Below are positions 11,254 through 23,291 of a stretch of 48,269 nucleotides of DNA, piece by piece. The translations under genes and the position numbers were made by a program. The notes beneath the pieces were generated by a model. The model had not been told where the DNA came from, searched no databases, and saw nothing but the letters and a program-made list of their open reading frames with translations. This DNA is from Gnetum montanum (lineage: Eukaryota; Streptophyta; Gnetopsida; Gnetales; Gnetaceae). Position 1 is the first letter of the stretch. Each line of letters opens with the position of its first letter. Location: the NCBI GenBank assembly GCA_015680685.1, contig MNCI01017913.1:400885-449153 (forward strand), given 5' to 3'.

Positions 11254-13489
11254 TGAATGAAAACTCGTCCTCGAGTTCCTTAAAAAATATTGGGAAGGTA
11301 TGGGATTATTAAGGGGAATGGAACTAATGGGATAACATGTGAACTTATCTTCATTACAAGACTTGACAAAACTGGTGTTCATGACAACAAGGGTGAACAC
11401 CTTATTACAATGACATCAGGCCTTAGTTGGTAGCTAAGAAAGTGAGAGAGAGAAAGAAGTGTTGCTGCTACCAATGCCAAGATTGCACCTTTCGTTGTTC
11501 ATCGGTAAGCACACCATCGATCTTGCTCCTTGCATAACTACTTCCAGCGCTGCTCCATTCTAAGTGGTTTCTCCAAATCCAGTCCATTATTGCATGATTG
11601 CCATCTGCAAACACAACGTAATCCTATATTATCAAGGGTAAATGAATTTCAATGTAGTTAATACCTTGCTTCGGTGTAAGTTCATTGGCTAGGTTGTGGT
11701 ATGGCTGATATGGATCGGGAGATATATTAATGATGACTACCGAAGGTGTAGGGGTTAGGAAGAAAATCAAAAAATTTGGGGCTAGGAGAAAATTGAAAAA
11801 ATTGGGCCCCATACCCCCATGACTAATTGCAAACCTCCGGTAGTGTTAGAATGGAAAAAGGAAAGGAGTAAGAAAGATAGATAAAAAGGAAAAACTAAAA
11901 ACATCAATGAAATGGATGTCAAGATGGAATGAACAAAACAAAATAAAATCAATTGTAAAAATGTTAGGGAAAAGAAGTAAATTGATGCACCAAATAGGAA
12001 TGCCAGTGGGTCCTCCCCAAAGCAGGCTCATGCCCTTGATGCCCTGACAAACCCACATTCAAAGAGTCTGTAGGCTCTGGGAATGTCATTTGGAGCAAGA
12101 GTTAAAGTCTTAACCACAAGAATTTACCAAAAATAAAACAATGCGTCAACCAAAATATATACACTAATGATACAACCAACAATGAGGTGAATAATGGAGA
12201 GAAGGAGGGAGGGAAGAAAATGGAATGGAATCCCAAGAATAAGGTGGTGTAAAGCCCCTTGTGTGTTTCATGATTAATGGGACTTAGAAAATCTCATTCC
12301 AACTCCAGCCTCAAACAAACCACTTCCAATGATTTTGCATCAATACATTTGGTCAAACCATCCTTTTAAATAACAAGAATGCATCTCCAAAGAGCAAACC
12401 ACCATTCCAACAAAACAAAGGAGAGAATGGGAAGCAAGAAGGGCCTTAGTTAGAGGGAACACTTTTGGTTCCATAACCAGTGCTTGTAGCCCAAGTTTAT
12501 TTCATCTAAGGGGTGTGCTTTGAATTTTCACTTTTTTTTTTTCTTTTCTTCTTTTTATTTGTTTTGTTTTGTGTTTTTATGCATGAGAACCACACCATGC
12601 AAAGACTTCTTATTTTTATTATCTCAGCTTCTGATAATTGGGTAACATCGGAATAGCAAGAAAACTCAAAAAGAAAAACATCCAAGCACCCAAGAGAACG
12701 GCCAACACAAATGCATCAAGTTCCCTTGAAGTCACACCCTTTTCAATTCTTGAGTCCTTCCTTAGTTTGAGAAATTCCTAGTCACCAATTAGTTAAAGTT
12801 CTTATTAGAAGGGGACTGTACATTTCCAAGCTGAGAGAGACCATAGAAACTAGTGGATGGATGGATGAAGTGAACTCATTGCTTGCCATATCAAAAGAAG
12901 CATACCTTAGTATCAACATTGTGACTTAAAGGTAAAAATCACACATTAGCAATCAACATGAAAATAGTTCATATCATCATTCTGAACACTTATTAAGTGA
13001 CAAAATTAAAGGGTGGATACACACACACACACACACAAAATGGAAAAGTATAACGATGTTGTAAAACAAAAAATAAGAAAAGTGAAAGAAAGTTGTAAAA
13101 CAAAAAGGTGTAAGACAAAAACATGTAAAACAAAAACGTGTAAAACAAAAATGTGTAAAAAAAAATTTGTAAAACAAAAATGTGTAAAACAAAAACGTGT
13201 AAAACAAAAACTTAAAAGAACTGAGGGCCCATATGATTAGCATAGGTGGCCATCTCTCCCATGACTAAGTGGAAAGGGAGAGATCCAAAATAATGAGCAC
13301 CTATTTGAATTTCTAAGAAGTTTTCAACTTCTCCCAATTGATGATCTTGGATTGAGGGGTGGAAGTTGGCGACGCTCATATTCCAATGTGTCTATGCCTT
13401 CGTTGTTGGCATGGTTTTTCTCCTCAGTTCGTTACATGCATATTTTTCAATTGCTCTTTCTAGTAGCTATCAACCATAGGATGTCTACT
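11254..13489 (-). other. 3' non-coding region of element 2
   Basis: About 2.2 kb between the protease and the PPT. No RT, RNase H or integrase motif is seen on either strand. It contains a duplicated PPT-like tract (11811-11825), a related cccatgacta at about 13257, low-complexity runs, an AC microsatellite and a minisatellite. The small ORFs at 11624-12058 are low-complexity hydrophobic readings without family resemblance. Confidence 0.55.
13019..13212 (+). repeat. AC microsatellite and GTGTAAAACAAAAAC minisatellite
   Basis: An (AC)n run at 13019-13037 is followed from about 13093 to 13212 by roughly eight imperfect copies of a 14-15-bp unit GTGTAAAACAAAAAC. ORFs on both strands across it are artefacts of the repeat (Lys/Thr/Cys-rich one way, Phe/Cys-rich the other). 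Confidence 0.75.
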
Positions 13490-14154
13490 ACTTATTGTGT
13501 GGTTGCTACATACAGGCATCTTTGTTTCAAAGTTTCAAGGGCACACCTATTGCATGAAGGCATTTTCTCCATGTCATCACCCGATGAATCACTGTATGTG
13601 ATGCATGGAACTTTCCTCTTCTCGATCTTTCCATAAATGTTTATCTTGAAAATTTCCAAGGAAAGATCATGGATCCTAAGGCATGCGTCTACTGTGCTCA
13701 ACCATGCCCTTCCCATTATAATTGGGAAGTCCCCTTCGTTGTTGTTAACTTCAATCACCAGGAAATCGGCTAGGTAAGACCAACCACACACAGTGGTAAC
13801 GATGTCCTCCACCAATCCCAAGGGAATGGCAATGGACTGGTCTACCAGCTCTAGTTGGATGTTTCTCTTCTTAACTTATGGCAGGTTCCAAGTGTGATAC
13901 ATCTCTTGTGAAATTAAGTTGACTCTGGAACCTGAGTCAAGAAGAGCCCTATGTGGTTCATTTTTGACAACTTGAAGGTAGATTAAGGGACTTTCAGGAT
14001 CAATTAGTTTCCTGGGAAGGTGGCCTATCTGAATCCAGCTGGTTATGGTATGCGTTAACATAACCGTATGCGTTAAGCTCTGTTGGACTGAAGGGTACTC
14101 TGAAGTGTTAGATGGTAGAGGAGTGTACATGGGCTCAACCTCTTGTTGTTGCAA
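13490..14154 (-). pseudogene. Aspartic protease of element 2
   Basis: A single minus-strand frame covers 14154 to 13492 with one in-frame stop (TAA) just after 13876. The N-terminal part carries the active-site signature LLDSGSRVNLIS, followed by the flap region. After the stop come IPLGLVEDI and the second hydrophobic motif DFPIIMGRAWLST, equivalent to ILGRPWL. These are the hallmarks of a retropepsin-like protease of the Athila/Tat type, which matures the Gag polyprotein inside the virus-like particle. The frame continues to about 13492 into a Ser/Asp-rich linker where RT would normally follow, but RT is absent. The active-site Asp is present, so the domain itself is little damaged apart from the stop. 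Confidence 0.75.
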
Positions 14155-14239
14155 GAGTTTGTCTGGGATTTTGATTCTAAAGAAGGGTCTTCTCTTTTTA
14201 CAATTGTCAGAACCAATAGCGGGTTGAATATTTACAGCT

Positions 14240-15175
14240 CTTGCAGCATGATGTTCCTATGGTTAAGGACTTACTACCTCTGTTATGTCAAGCATACTTC
14301 AGGTTGCAAGTAGGGCTCATCATGATCATCTCTTTCATGATGCCTGTGATGTCTTTGTTGTTCCCTAATTTTCCTATGTTCATGCCCTTGTCCTCTCTCT
14401 TGACTCTCTCATCAAGGTTTCTCATTTTTCTTACTTTTATCCTCTCTGTTATGCCCTTCATGATTGTGCCCTAATGTGGAAGAAGAGGGTGAGTGATGTG
14501 AAGAAGGGGAAGAAGAAGGAGAACCATCACCATGGTGATGTTTCCTACCTTCTCTTCAACTGCTATGGCCCCGATCGTGGTGACGATCTAAGTGCCCATC
14601 CTTATCTTTTGTTGTTGTTCCCTCAGTGAATAGTTGGTGTTCACAGGCATTAGAACCAGTGTTTTGTATCGTTGATCGTAGGTTCTGATACCCAACCTCC
14701 TCACCATCATTAGGAGGGGAAACATCATTTGTTAGAGAACCCGTTGTAATGGGTTGCTCATCTCCTATTTCGCTAAGGACATGTGGGCCTTTGCCCTTCA
14801 ACAGGGTATGTTGGCTCTCCTGCCTTGCATCCCTCATACATTGTAAATCTGTGGGATGATAATCCCTTGTGTCAAAGTCTTCCATAACGTATTCAAAATA
14901 AAGCTGAGTCATGCCAATCTGTGCTAAGGCACAGAGAAGCATGTTCAGGACAGATCGATCTAGAGGATGTTACCAAACAAATCTCTCTAGCGCATATGTT
15001 CATCTTGATGAAGTATAAAAGTATAATAAGGTATATACTCATCGGGATGAGTATTTGTCACCCTATATTGTTGAGGACTTGGCTGATTTTGGCTATGTAT
15101 TTCTGATTGCCGACTATTCTTTGTATGGTCCTTAGGTGGTGAGTTGCTCTTGTGAGAAGAAGAAGAAGAAGACAT
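14240..15175 (-). pseudogene. gag-region remnant of element 2
   Basis: The first ATG after the PBS is at 15175 and opens a Ser/His/Gln-rich segment (to 14987). Another frame at 14942-14556 is polar and acidic with a terminal His/Arg/Asp-rich run. Between 14550 and 14240 the minus strand encodes Ser/His/Arg low-complexity sequence in broken frames. I cannot recognise the conserved Retrotrans_gag helical core or a zinc knuckle, so either the capsid core is deleted or the protein is too diverged. Position between PBS and protease makes gag the only reasonable assignment. Confidence 0.45.
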
Positions 15176-15299
15176 GATGTCTTATAGGTGTGCTAATTTT
15201 ACCATTATTAAATTTCTATTTGATTAACCCTAAGGTTCATTTAAGCTCCCAACGATGTAAATGATCTCTTATGTTCTACTTAGCGCACAAACACTTAGT

Positions 15300-15317
15300 C
15301 CCCAGCAACGGTGCCAA
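15300..15317 (-). other. Primer binding site of element 2
   Basis: Minus strand TTGGCACCGTTGCTGGGG begins directly after the LTR end CTCATCA and is a typical PBS of plant Athila/Tat elements. It fixes the orientation and the LTR boundary. Confidence 0.8.
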
Positions 15318-16036
15318 TGATGAGNAATTACCTAGTGTCAGCATCTGTTCCCACTTACCATACACACCCTAAACCGATGCAATCGTGGCTACCAAATGCT
15401 AATCGTTATTGGGATTACCATGCGTAACGCACATGCTCGAAGTGGTCATACTGAGGCACTTAACTAGGAGGAAAGGGTTGAGAGAATCTGATCTAGCCTA
15501 AGTGTGATGAGCAACTCATTTCTTGACTAACTGTACACATCTTGGTGCATGACTACCACTGGGATTACCAAGCGTAGATCCTGGATACGCCATTGGGTTA
15601 CCAAGTAGTCACACTAGATGCTCGTAATCAAGTCGTACTCATACCGCGTTGCGATGAGCAGAAGATTCCTTGACTAACCGTACACATCCTTAGAGGCTCG
15701 TAATCAAGTCGTACTCATACCGCATTCTAGGAGTTTAAGGATGAGAGAGAAAATAATAAATAAAATCCTACTCCATGCACTGCAAGGTTTATCTAGAAAG
15801 CTCATCTTTATTGCCGTACATAACTTGTGTTCAGGTACAATGTTGCTTGAATAAAGATTCGTACACTTTGCGGACTCCTACTGTGGGCACATGGAAAATA
15901 TTCTATCTTTGGAGTGATCAATTTGCCAGAGTTTCCCTACTCCTAGCCAGGATGGGAAAACAAGGGAGAGCCACCTCTTATTTATAGATATGACGGCAGA
16001 CTGCGATATCGCGTACTGCGATATCATGTCTCATCA
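15318..16036 (-). repeat. 5' LTR of element 2, with an internal gap
   Basis: Matches the 3' LTR but is shorter. After the first seven bases (tgatgag) a single N at 15325 stands where the other LTR has about 265 bp. It also carries an extra ~76-bp duplication: gctcgtaatcaagtcgtact occurs at about 15620 and again at 15697. TATA is at 15978-15986 and two GCGATATC palindromes are at 16003-16012 and 16018-16025. Confidence 0.8.
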
Positions 16037-16789
16037 ACTATGATTGTATAACCTTCCATTAGTGCCTCCAAGGATTTTAGTTTTTATAACTATTCAACAT
16101 TATGTGCCTTTGAGAAGCTTTTAAGTTAAAGAGAAGCTTTTGAGATCTTGAAGAGAGAAAGCCTTGAATTAACTATTCAACATTTTATGTTTTCTTGGAG
16201 GACTTTACAGTGTAGACCATCCATAACTATTTTAGTAGTAGCTTCTTCTTTAGTAAGTTGGATGATGACCTTCACAAAATTTAAGGATAAAAAGCCTTTA
16301 GTAATAACCTATCCAAAAGAGAGTATTATGCCTAATAATTATACCACTTATTTCTAGGTAATAAGTTACCTACAAAAATATAACCAACATAGTCTTTGAT
16401 AGAACATGGATGTTGAATGCATTACTTATATAAGATAGGTTTGGTTGACCAATCTATTTTCTTTGTATGTGCTAGTTTTAGAAATGCTACCTTTAACAGA
16501 ATTGATGATACAAGGTAATAAGTGGTATAGTTATTTGTGGTGATGGATCTTGGAGGATATGAGGTAATACTCAAGATGGTTTTATTGGTTAAGTATTGTG
16601 GACAATTAATTGCATTATAATAATATGATCCTTACACTTATTTTCACAAGTTAAAAAGAAGTTATAATCCATGCTAATAGGAGATATATTAAACATAACA
16701 TGATGATAACTAAGAGGTTTCAGTAGTTTCTTAAACATAATCATAGTTATATGATCTTAGTGCATGAAAAGACTAAGCAAGAAATATAA
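16037..16789 (+). other. Decayed flank of element 2, no recognisable domain
   Basis: Contains the second copy of the 37-bp repeat (16129-16165) and a short ORF at 16148-16357 that I cannot assign. By position it could be the degraded gag/protease part of the element whose RT follows, but no motif supports this directly. Confidence 0.3.
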
Positions 16790-17681
16790 CATATTTCAAT
16801 TGTTTAGGAGTTCTATAATGTATTTAAAAAAGAATGTTCTAAATTTTCTTGTCATAGAAAGATTGAGTTTGAGATTATACTTAAATATGAAACTCAACCA
16901 GTTTTCAAGACACCTCATAGGATGTATCCAATATAATTGGTAGGACTTAAGCTAAGAAATTAGGAGCTATTGGATAAGAACAAGATTAAATCAATTGTTT
17001 GACCTTGGGATGTACCAATGCTCTTTGTAAAGAAGAAGGATGATAGTTTGAGATTGTACATTAATTACAAATAGTCAAATCATATGATAGTTAAGAATCA
17101 CTATCCTCTACCTAGGATCAATGACCTATTTAATCAATTGATTTGAAGTATAGCTATTATCAAGTTAGAGTATGAAAAAAGAATATAGCTAAAATAGGTT
17201 CCAAAATAAGATATGATAATTATGAGTTCTTGTTCATGGCTTTTAGACTTACTAATGCACCAATAATTTTTATGCATTTGATGAACAATGGGCTATGCTT
17301 TTATTTAGATTAATTTATCATTGTCTTCATTTAATATATTTTGTTCCATTCTAAGAATGAAAAAACTCATAAGAAGAACTTGAGTATAGTGATGCAAACC
17401 TTAAGTGAATAACAATTGCATACACATACTTCCATGTATGCATTTTGAAAAATAGAAATATTGTTTCTTAGGCATGTGATTCAAGAGCAAGTATATCTGA
17501 AGTCCCTTCTAGGATAGCAGTGATCAAGAATTGACATATTTTAACTTTAGTGAATGAATTTAGAATTTTCTTCACTCTAGAAGTATATTATAAGAAATTT
17601 TTTAGGAATTTCTTTAAGATACCAATACCTCAAAATAAGCTTTTCAAGAAAGACTATGTTTTCTCTTGGTCAAATGCTTTT
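16790..17681 (+). pseudogene. Ty3/gypsy (chromovirus-like) reverse transcriptase pseudogene
   Basis: Translated fragments in shifting frames follow the order of a chromovirus RT. A segment equivalent to the pre-RT region is followed by LFVKKKDDSLRLYINY near 17020-17070, NHYPLPRINDLFNQL near 17095-17140, EFLFMAFRLTNAP near 17225-17265, and a ruined catalytic site near 17305-17350 where the two Asp residues are a stop and a Tyr. The start of the RNase H region (YYKKFFRNFFKIPIPQNKLF) lies at about 17590-17650. Many stops and frameshifts make it clearly dead and old. It ends where the 3' LTR fragment of element 3 begins. It may belong to the element into which element 2 inserted. Confidence 0.75.
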
Positions 17682-17742
17682 GGTTAAATATCTTAGTGAA
17701 AAACATGAATTTTATCATTCCCAATGACCAATTTAATCAACA
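17682..17742 (-). repeat. 3' LTR fragment of element 3
   Basis: In element sense it begins TGTTGATTAAATTGG right after the PPT and matches the start of the 5' LTR for about 60 bp. It then meets the gypsy RT pseudogene, so most of this LTR has been deleted. Confidence 0.6.
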
Positions 17743-17755
17743 ATCTCCCCTTATT
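17743..17755 (-). other. Polypurine tract of element 3
   Basis: Minus strand AATAAGGGGAGAT, followed by TGTTGATT, is the standard plant copia PPT/LTR junction. Confidence 0.75.
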
Positions 17756-18252
17756 CAAATATGATAAAATATCTTTCTTTTGAAAGATGATAAACACCAT
17801 AAGTACACTTGGTAGGAATCCAAATACATTAAGATGGATAGTTCATAAGAGATCTCAAGCCCCCTTAAGCTTAGAACTCCCTCTCATTTTCTTCCTCTTG
17901 ATTTCTATCACTTGTGTTCTCTTCCCCTTGTTTAGCATTTGCAATGGTAACCTTGGAGAGGGGTAAGTGGATACTGAAATAGTATTATAAAAGTGAGAAA
18001 CAAAGCTCTCAACTAAATAAGAATAACTAAAGATAAGAAAAATTAAAACATGTTGTTAGAAAAAAATAATGTTACTATAGCTTAGGTTAAATACTTGTAG
18101 AGATAGCATAAAGATTAGAAATTAATTAAACAAGCCTAAAATAAAAGTGTTATTTCAATATATTAACTAGATGACCTGTAGCAAGTATGAAGAGCAATAT
18201 AAAATATGAAATCAACAATAAGACCTATAGCAATAGTACATCAATATATGAA
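17756..18252 (-). other. Non-coding 3' part of element 3
   Basis: About 500 bp between the PPT and the inserted LTR. No domain is visible. It is presumably the sequence between the RNase H end and the PPT, split by the inserted LTR. Confidence 0.4.
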
Positions 18253-18976
18253 TGATGAGTGGCGAGGTACCCCTACACTCAACCATATGAATACAAGTGT
18301 TACACGCGTGATCTAGTGGAACTGCACAAAGTAAGTGCCTACACGCCTTATGGAACACTTAAGGTTAATCATTTGTTGTCTTCCTAGCCTTACTTGTATT
18401 TGTCATGGTTGTATGGTTAAGTAAGTCTGAGGTATATGATTTTTATATCTTTTTTGTTTTATATCCTATGCTAATGAGGTAAAGGGTGAAGAGACAAATT
18501 AACTAACTAACTAAGCCTTAATTAACCTAGCATCAGCATCCGTTCCCACTTTTTGTTCACACCCTAAACCAACGCAACCTTCTAGGATTACCAAACGCTA
18601 GTCATTACTGGGATTACCAAGCATAACGCATATGCTCAAAGAGGTCATACTGAATGCACTTAACTATGGGAGAAGGATTAAGAAATATTTAATTAACTAA
18701 TAAAGTATTTAAATAATAAACAATAAATAATAGTAATTAAAGTCCTAATTAGCTTAGTCCATGCACTGCAAGGTTTATCCAATAGTTCATCTTTATTTCT
18801 GTACACAAACTTGTGTTCAGGTACAATATTTTCTCGAATAAAGATCCGTTCACTTTGGAGCTCCTACTACGGGCACATGGAAATTATTCTATCTCTAGAG
18901 AGGTAAAACTGCTAGAGTTTCACTAAGGTTCTAGATCTATATGGAGAAACAAGGGAGAGCTGCCNNTTAATATATA
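18253..18976 (-). repeat. Truncated solo LTR of the element-2 family
   Basis: Begins tgatgagtggcgaggtaccc exactly like the outer edge of the LTR at 10299 and aligns through gggagagctgcc to about 18976. It then ends at or just after two N (18965-18966). The U3 end with its GCGATATC palindromes is missing. There is no internal sequence, so it is a solo LTR or one arm of a deleted copy nested in element 3. Confidence 0.75.
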
Positions 18977-19094
18977 CCAAAGGATAAGCTAAACATGTAA
19001 TTAATTATAATGCAGTTATAGATTATCCTATTTTAAGGCTAATCCTCAACCTAAGTAATGTAGATTGAGGTACTTACAAACCTGGATTAGATGG

Positions 19095-21800
19095 AGAATT
19101 TCCCAACTCTTAAACCTTTCTTAATTTCTTCAAAATAATTGGATGGATGTAACTTTGTGAAAATGTCTACAAGCTAATTTTCTATACTCAATTCCAAGAC
19201 TTCCTTTTTGGACTTGCACCTAAATAAAATGATATCTAATCATAAAGTGTTTGATTTTAGATTATTGCACAAGGTTTTTTTTTCTTGCAATGTTAATAAC
19301 ACTCATATTGTTGCAAAACATTGAAACCTTACATTATTCATGAATGTAATCTTTAAGCATTTGTACCATCCACATCAATTGAGCATAATAATTTTCAGCC
19401 ACTATATATTTCACTTCAATCATAAAGATGGAGGTAGATGTTTTCTTCTTAGTCATCCAAGATAAGGGATTATTCTAAAAAGAAGCAATTTATGATTCTA
19501 CTTTTTATATCATAAATTTCTTCAACCCAATCTACATTCAAATACCCCACAAGATCATAGCATGTGTCCTTTTGATATCAGAGATCATATTATGTAGTAA
19601 TTTTTAAATATTTCAAAATATTTTTGATAACAATATAATGGGATTATTTAGGTCTATATTAATACCTTGCACATATCCCAATTCTTAATACAATATCAAG
19701 TCTACTAGTAGAAATATATATCAATCCTTGAATCATTCATCTATATAATTTTTCATTAATATTCTTATCTTTCTTATCCTTACATAATTTGACTTAAGGG
19801 ATCATGGGAATGAAAGCATCTTTGCATTTTCCATATCATATTTCTTAAGAAAATTCTTAGCATATTTTTCTTGGGATATAAAAATATCTTTCTTGCTTTG
19901 AATGATTTGGAATCCATGAGGCTCATTTCCAATTCAATGTGCACAATTTCTTCAGATTTCTTAGTGGCACGAAAAATATTATCATCAACATAAATTGGAA
20001 TTATTAAAATATCTTTATCATGCTTTAAAATAAAAATGGTAGGATCAAAAGAACCTCTTACAAAGTCATTTTGTACCAAATATTGTGATAGCATTTCATA
20101 ACAAGCCCTAGGGGGTTATTTGAGTCCATACATTGTCATTTTCAATTTGAACACATGATCCTTTTAGTGAAGGTTTGCAAAGCCTAGCGGTTGTTCCACA
20201 TAAATCTGTTCATGAATTATTCCATTAAGACAAGCACTTTTTACATCCATGATTCATCGTTTAAAGATTTCTTAATGCTATTGGGTTCAAGTTGGAAACT
20301 AGATAGGCAAAACCAAAAACTTCTTATAGCCCTCTTCTTATTTTTACAACATCTTGATAATTTCCAATAATTTAATTAAGGGGGTAACTTTTAGCATACC
20401 TTAATAAGCATATGAATTTTTAGAACTAAAGGTAACTTGTTGATCCCATTCTTTTTAACTTTTCCTAAAACAAGTAGGAAGTTACAAAGGTATTTCTTCA
20501 TCATCATCATGTTGAACCTACTGGATCAAGTTACGATCTATCTCATCAAAGACTACATTGATCACTTTCTTATTTATTAGTGTGTGTTTATTATAAACTT
20601 AATAAGCCTTTTCAGTAGATGAATATCAATGTAAAATTCCTTCATTAAGTTTATTACCAAAATTTTCTAACTTGTCCTTATTTTTCAAAATAAATCATTT
20701 ACAATCAAAAACTTAAAATAACTCATCTTGGGCTTCTTACCATGATAAAGCTCCAATGGCATTTTGGTGACCTTAGACCTGATAAGAATTTGATTTGATA
20801 CATAGCAAGTGGTATTGATGGTCTCATCCCAAAAAGATTATGGTAACATATGTTTATGAAGGTTCTAACCATCTCTTTCAACACTAAATTTTTACATCTG
20901 ACCACTCCATTTTGCTAGGATATTCTTGAGGCTAATAATTTATGCTTAATGTCTTCACTGTTATAATATTCCTTAGAAGCATGGTTATGAAATTCTCCTC
21001 CATGATCTTCCCTTATCTTCTTAATTAGATACTCCTCTCTTTGTAATACATAATAATGTTTCTTAATCAATGAAATGTTTCATCCTTATGAATTAGTAGA
21101 AGTACCTAAGTGAACCTTGAGTAATCATCAACAATCATAAAAAAATATCCTCTACCACCTATGTTGCAAGTTTTAATATGTCTAACTAAATCCGAATTCA
21201 ATAATTTAAGAGGATATTTTAGTAATGTAATTTTTTCTTTTGAAGGATATGGATTTTTGTTTACCTTTCTAGCATATTTTGTATATCTTTTTCAATTGGA
21301 TGTTGAGTAGTTCTTTAATGATTTGATTTTTAGAAAGCTTACTAAGGCTTTCAAAGTTCAAATTTCCCAACCTTTTGTGCCATAGCTAGTTATCCTCTAA
21401 ATTTTAACTAAGCACTTCAAATTATACCTACTTAAATCACAATTATTAATGATATAAAAATTTCTTGATCCATGTCTCACAAGGTTCACCTCATTAATTT
21501 TAGAATCTTTAATGATGTAATGATCAGCCTGAAATAATACATACTTACCATCATCACAAAGCTAACTGACACATAATAAGCTATACTCTAATTCTACAAC
21601 ATAAAGAACATTATCAATTCTATGAGAATTCTCACCTCTAATCGTATATTTCTCTTTGATGTATACCTTAATGTTGTCTCCAATCTTCAAAGGTAATACT
21701 CCCACTATCATACCTTGAAAGAGAGGTAAATTTTAACCTATCCCCAATCATGTATCTTGAGAATCCACTATCAAGATACCAAAAGTGGATGTTTTCTCTT
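19095..21800 (-). pseudogene. Ty1/copia pol of element 3 (PR-IN-RT-RNase H)
   Basis: Reading the minus strand, the protease site WYLDSGFSRYMIGD lies at 21788-21741. GAG-pre-integrase LWHKRLGNLNFESL is near 21400-21350. The integrase end has QNGVVRCKNLVLKEMVRT near 20915-20865. The RT start MDVKSACLNG begins at 20250, with YVEQPLGF following. The RT catalytic YVDDNIFRAT begins at 19992, with both Asp present. RNase H TEAEY-type sequence (VKYIVAENYYAQLMWM) is near 19420-19370, and the closing LVDIFTKLHPSNYF is near 19170-19130. All domains of a copia pol are present in order, but frames change repeatedly and stops are common. The product would have copied and integrated the element. Confidence 0.85.
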
Positions 21801-21889
21801 TTGGTTCCAACTTGGTGGTATATGTTTGATGTATCATGTTCCTTCCCACACCTTCTTTAATCTGGTCTTTTGTTCATCCATCTAATACC

Positions 21890-22780
21890 TATCTTCATTA
21901 GTTCTTGAAAATCTCATATTATCATAATTATCATATTGGCAATAATATTAAATATGATCATAATTGTGACAATAGTAACATTAAATATATGAATTTCTAG
22001 AGAGGAATTCATACCTTAGCAAATAATTCTACTTACCTTGTCCTCTCCATGTGGATTATATAGTCTTTTACCCAAGGCCTAATTTGTCTCCAACTTGCTT
22101 TGATTTCTCCATCATCATGTTCAAAGTAGTTGTCCCTTAGGTGAATCTATCACAATCACTTTTGAAGTTGCAATTTCTTGGACCTAATGCCCAAGAGTGA
22201 CTTGAAAGTTATTGAGATGCTTGAGGAGGTTCTTAATTTCTTTCTCCTTTTCTTAAAGTTGAGTGTCTCTCTCCTTGAGAAATTTTTGAAGAAAGCTACA
22301 TCTTGCTTGTAAATCACAATAAATTTGTTTCTCTTAGAGTTCACCAAGTTGAGCTTCTAACTTTAATTCTTGTTCATGAAGCTTGCTCTTCATCTTTATG
22401 TAAATACTTTAGAGTTTGGTAAAATAATTAAGAAGCAATTAGCACCTTTCTTCTTTATCCATGCTTTTCTCTTCTTCAGGTTGATCTTATTCTTCCAAAA
22501 CCATCATGAGAATAAAGTTTCATTCTTCATTAATATCCTTTTGTAGTAAAAACATCTTTGATTCTATACCAAGAACATCCCAATGAAATGTAACCATCAA
22601 CATGACAAAGATAGTATTAAATTCATTGTTCTTCTCATCCTTCATGTTCTTATACTAAAAACTAAATATCAAAGTCCATCGAATATAGAAAAAAACTCAT
22701 TCTTGTCTTCAAGTAGTTATAATTTGATCTATCAAAAAATAGAGGCTTCTAAGCCATTTGTGCATCTCTAATAGACATGA
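21890..22780 (-). pseudogene. gag of element 3 with CCHC knuckle
   Basis: A zinc knuckle of the form C-x2-C-x4-H-x4-C lies at 21980-21939 (CYYCHNYDHI, a stop, then YYC) and is spoiled only by an in-frame TAA. Upstream (22460-22150) the minus strand encodes Glu/Lys/Leu-rich sequence, including KERDTQL and EKEKEIKNLLKHLNN, with coiled-coil character. This resembles the coiled-coil plus knuckle gag of several plant copia lineages and of element 1. The N-terminal part toward 22780 is too decayed to read. Confidence 0.6.
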
Positions 22781-23291
22781 TAAAATAAACACAAACTCTT
22801 GATAAAGGTTAAATTAGTATTCAAGAGACTAAACTCTTATACAAACTAGTATTTTAATAAGAATTTGTACAATCTAAATCAAATCTAACATCCAAACTAT
22901 TTTTATAAACATTTAAATAAATCAAAGTAAAGTGCATCTAAACTATGATCAAAATGAAATGAAAAAATAGATAAAATGTACAATGCACACTAAGATTTAT
23001 ACTAGTTCAACTTAAGTCTAATCTACTCTAAAGGGCTATCTAAATCTCTTCTACCACTAGGCTCCCTTTTAATTTTCAAATCCTTGAAGAACAAGGTTTG
23101 TTTCAAGGGGTTTCCAATCTCCCTTTTATACAAAAGGAAATTTTTAAGCAAAAAATCCTCAAACCAAATCTCAAAACAAAAAATAAATGACCCTTTAAGA
23201 ATCTCACAATAGATTAGATTGTAGCTATTACAAGCACAAGTCATGTAATCTACTTTGTTGTTGCTAATATACCAAACTTTTATCTACTCTA

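Larger units (their letters stand above)
10299..16036 (-). mobile_element. Element 2: Athila/Tat-like Ty3/gypsy retrotransposon, gag/protease only
   Basis: Two LTRs with 7-bp terminal inverted repeats (TGATGAG/CTCATCA) bound the element. Flanking 5-mers gctat (10294-10298) and actat (16037-16041) form a target-site duplication with one mismatch. On the minus strand the order is 5' LTR (15318-16036), PBS TTGGCACCGTTGCTGGGG, gag-like remnants, aspartic protease, a long 3' non-coding region, PPT (11242-11253) and 3' LTR (10299-11241). No RT, RNase H or integrase was found, so it could move only with proteins supplied in trans. The protease sequence and the PBS class point to the Athila/Tat side of Ty3/gypsy. 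Confidence 0.8.

Noticed and set aside
12977-13243. ORFs on both strands (Phe/Cys-rich and Lys/Thr-rich)
   Set aside because: Direct products of the AC microsatellite and GTGTAAAACAAAAAC minisatellite.
19095-21800. Endogenous pararetrovirus, because a Met-tRNA-type PBS and RT are present
   Set aside because: The order protease-integrase-RT-RNase H with LTR and PPT remnants is that of Ty1/copia; no movement or coat protein is seen.
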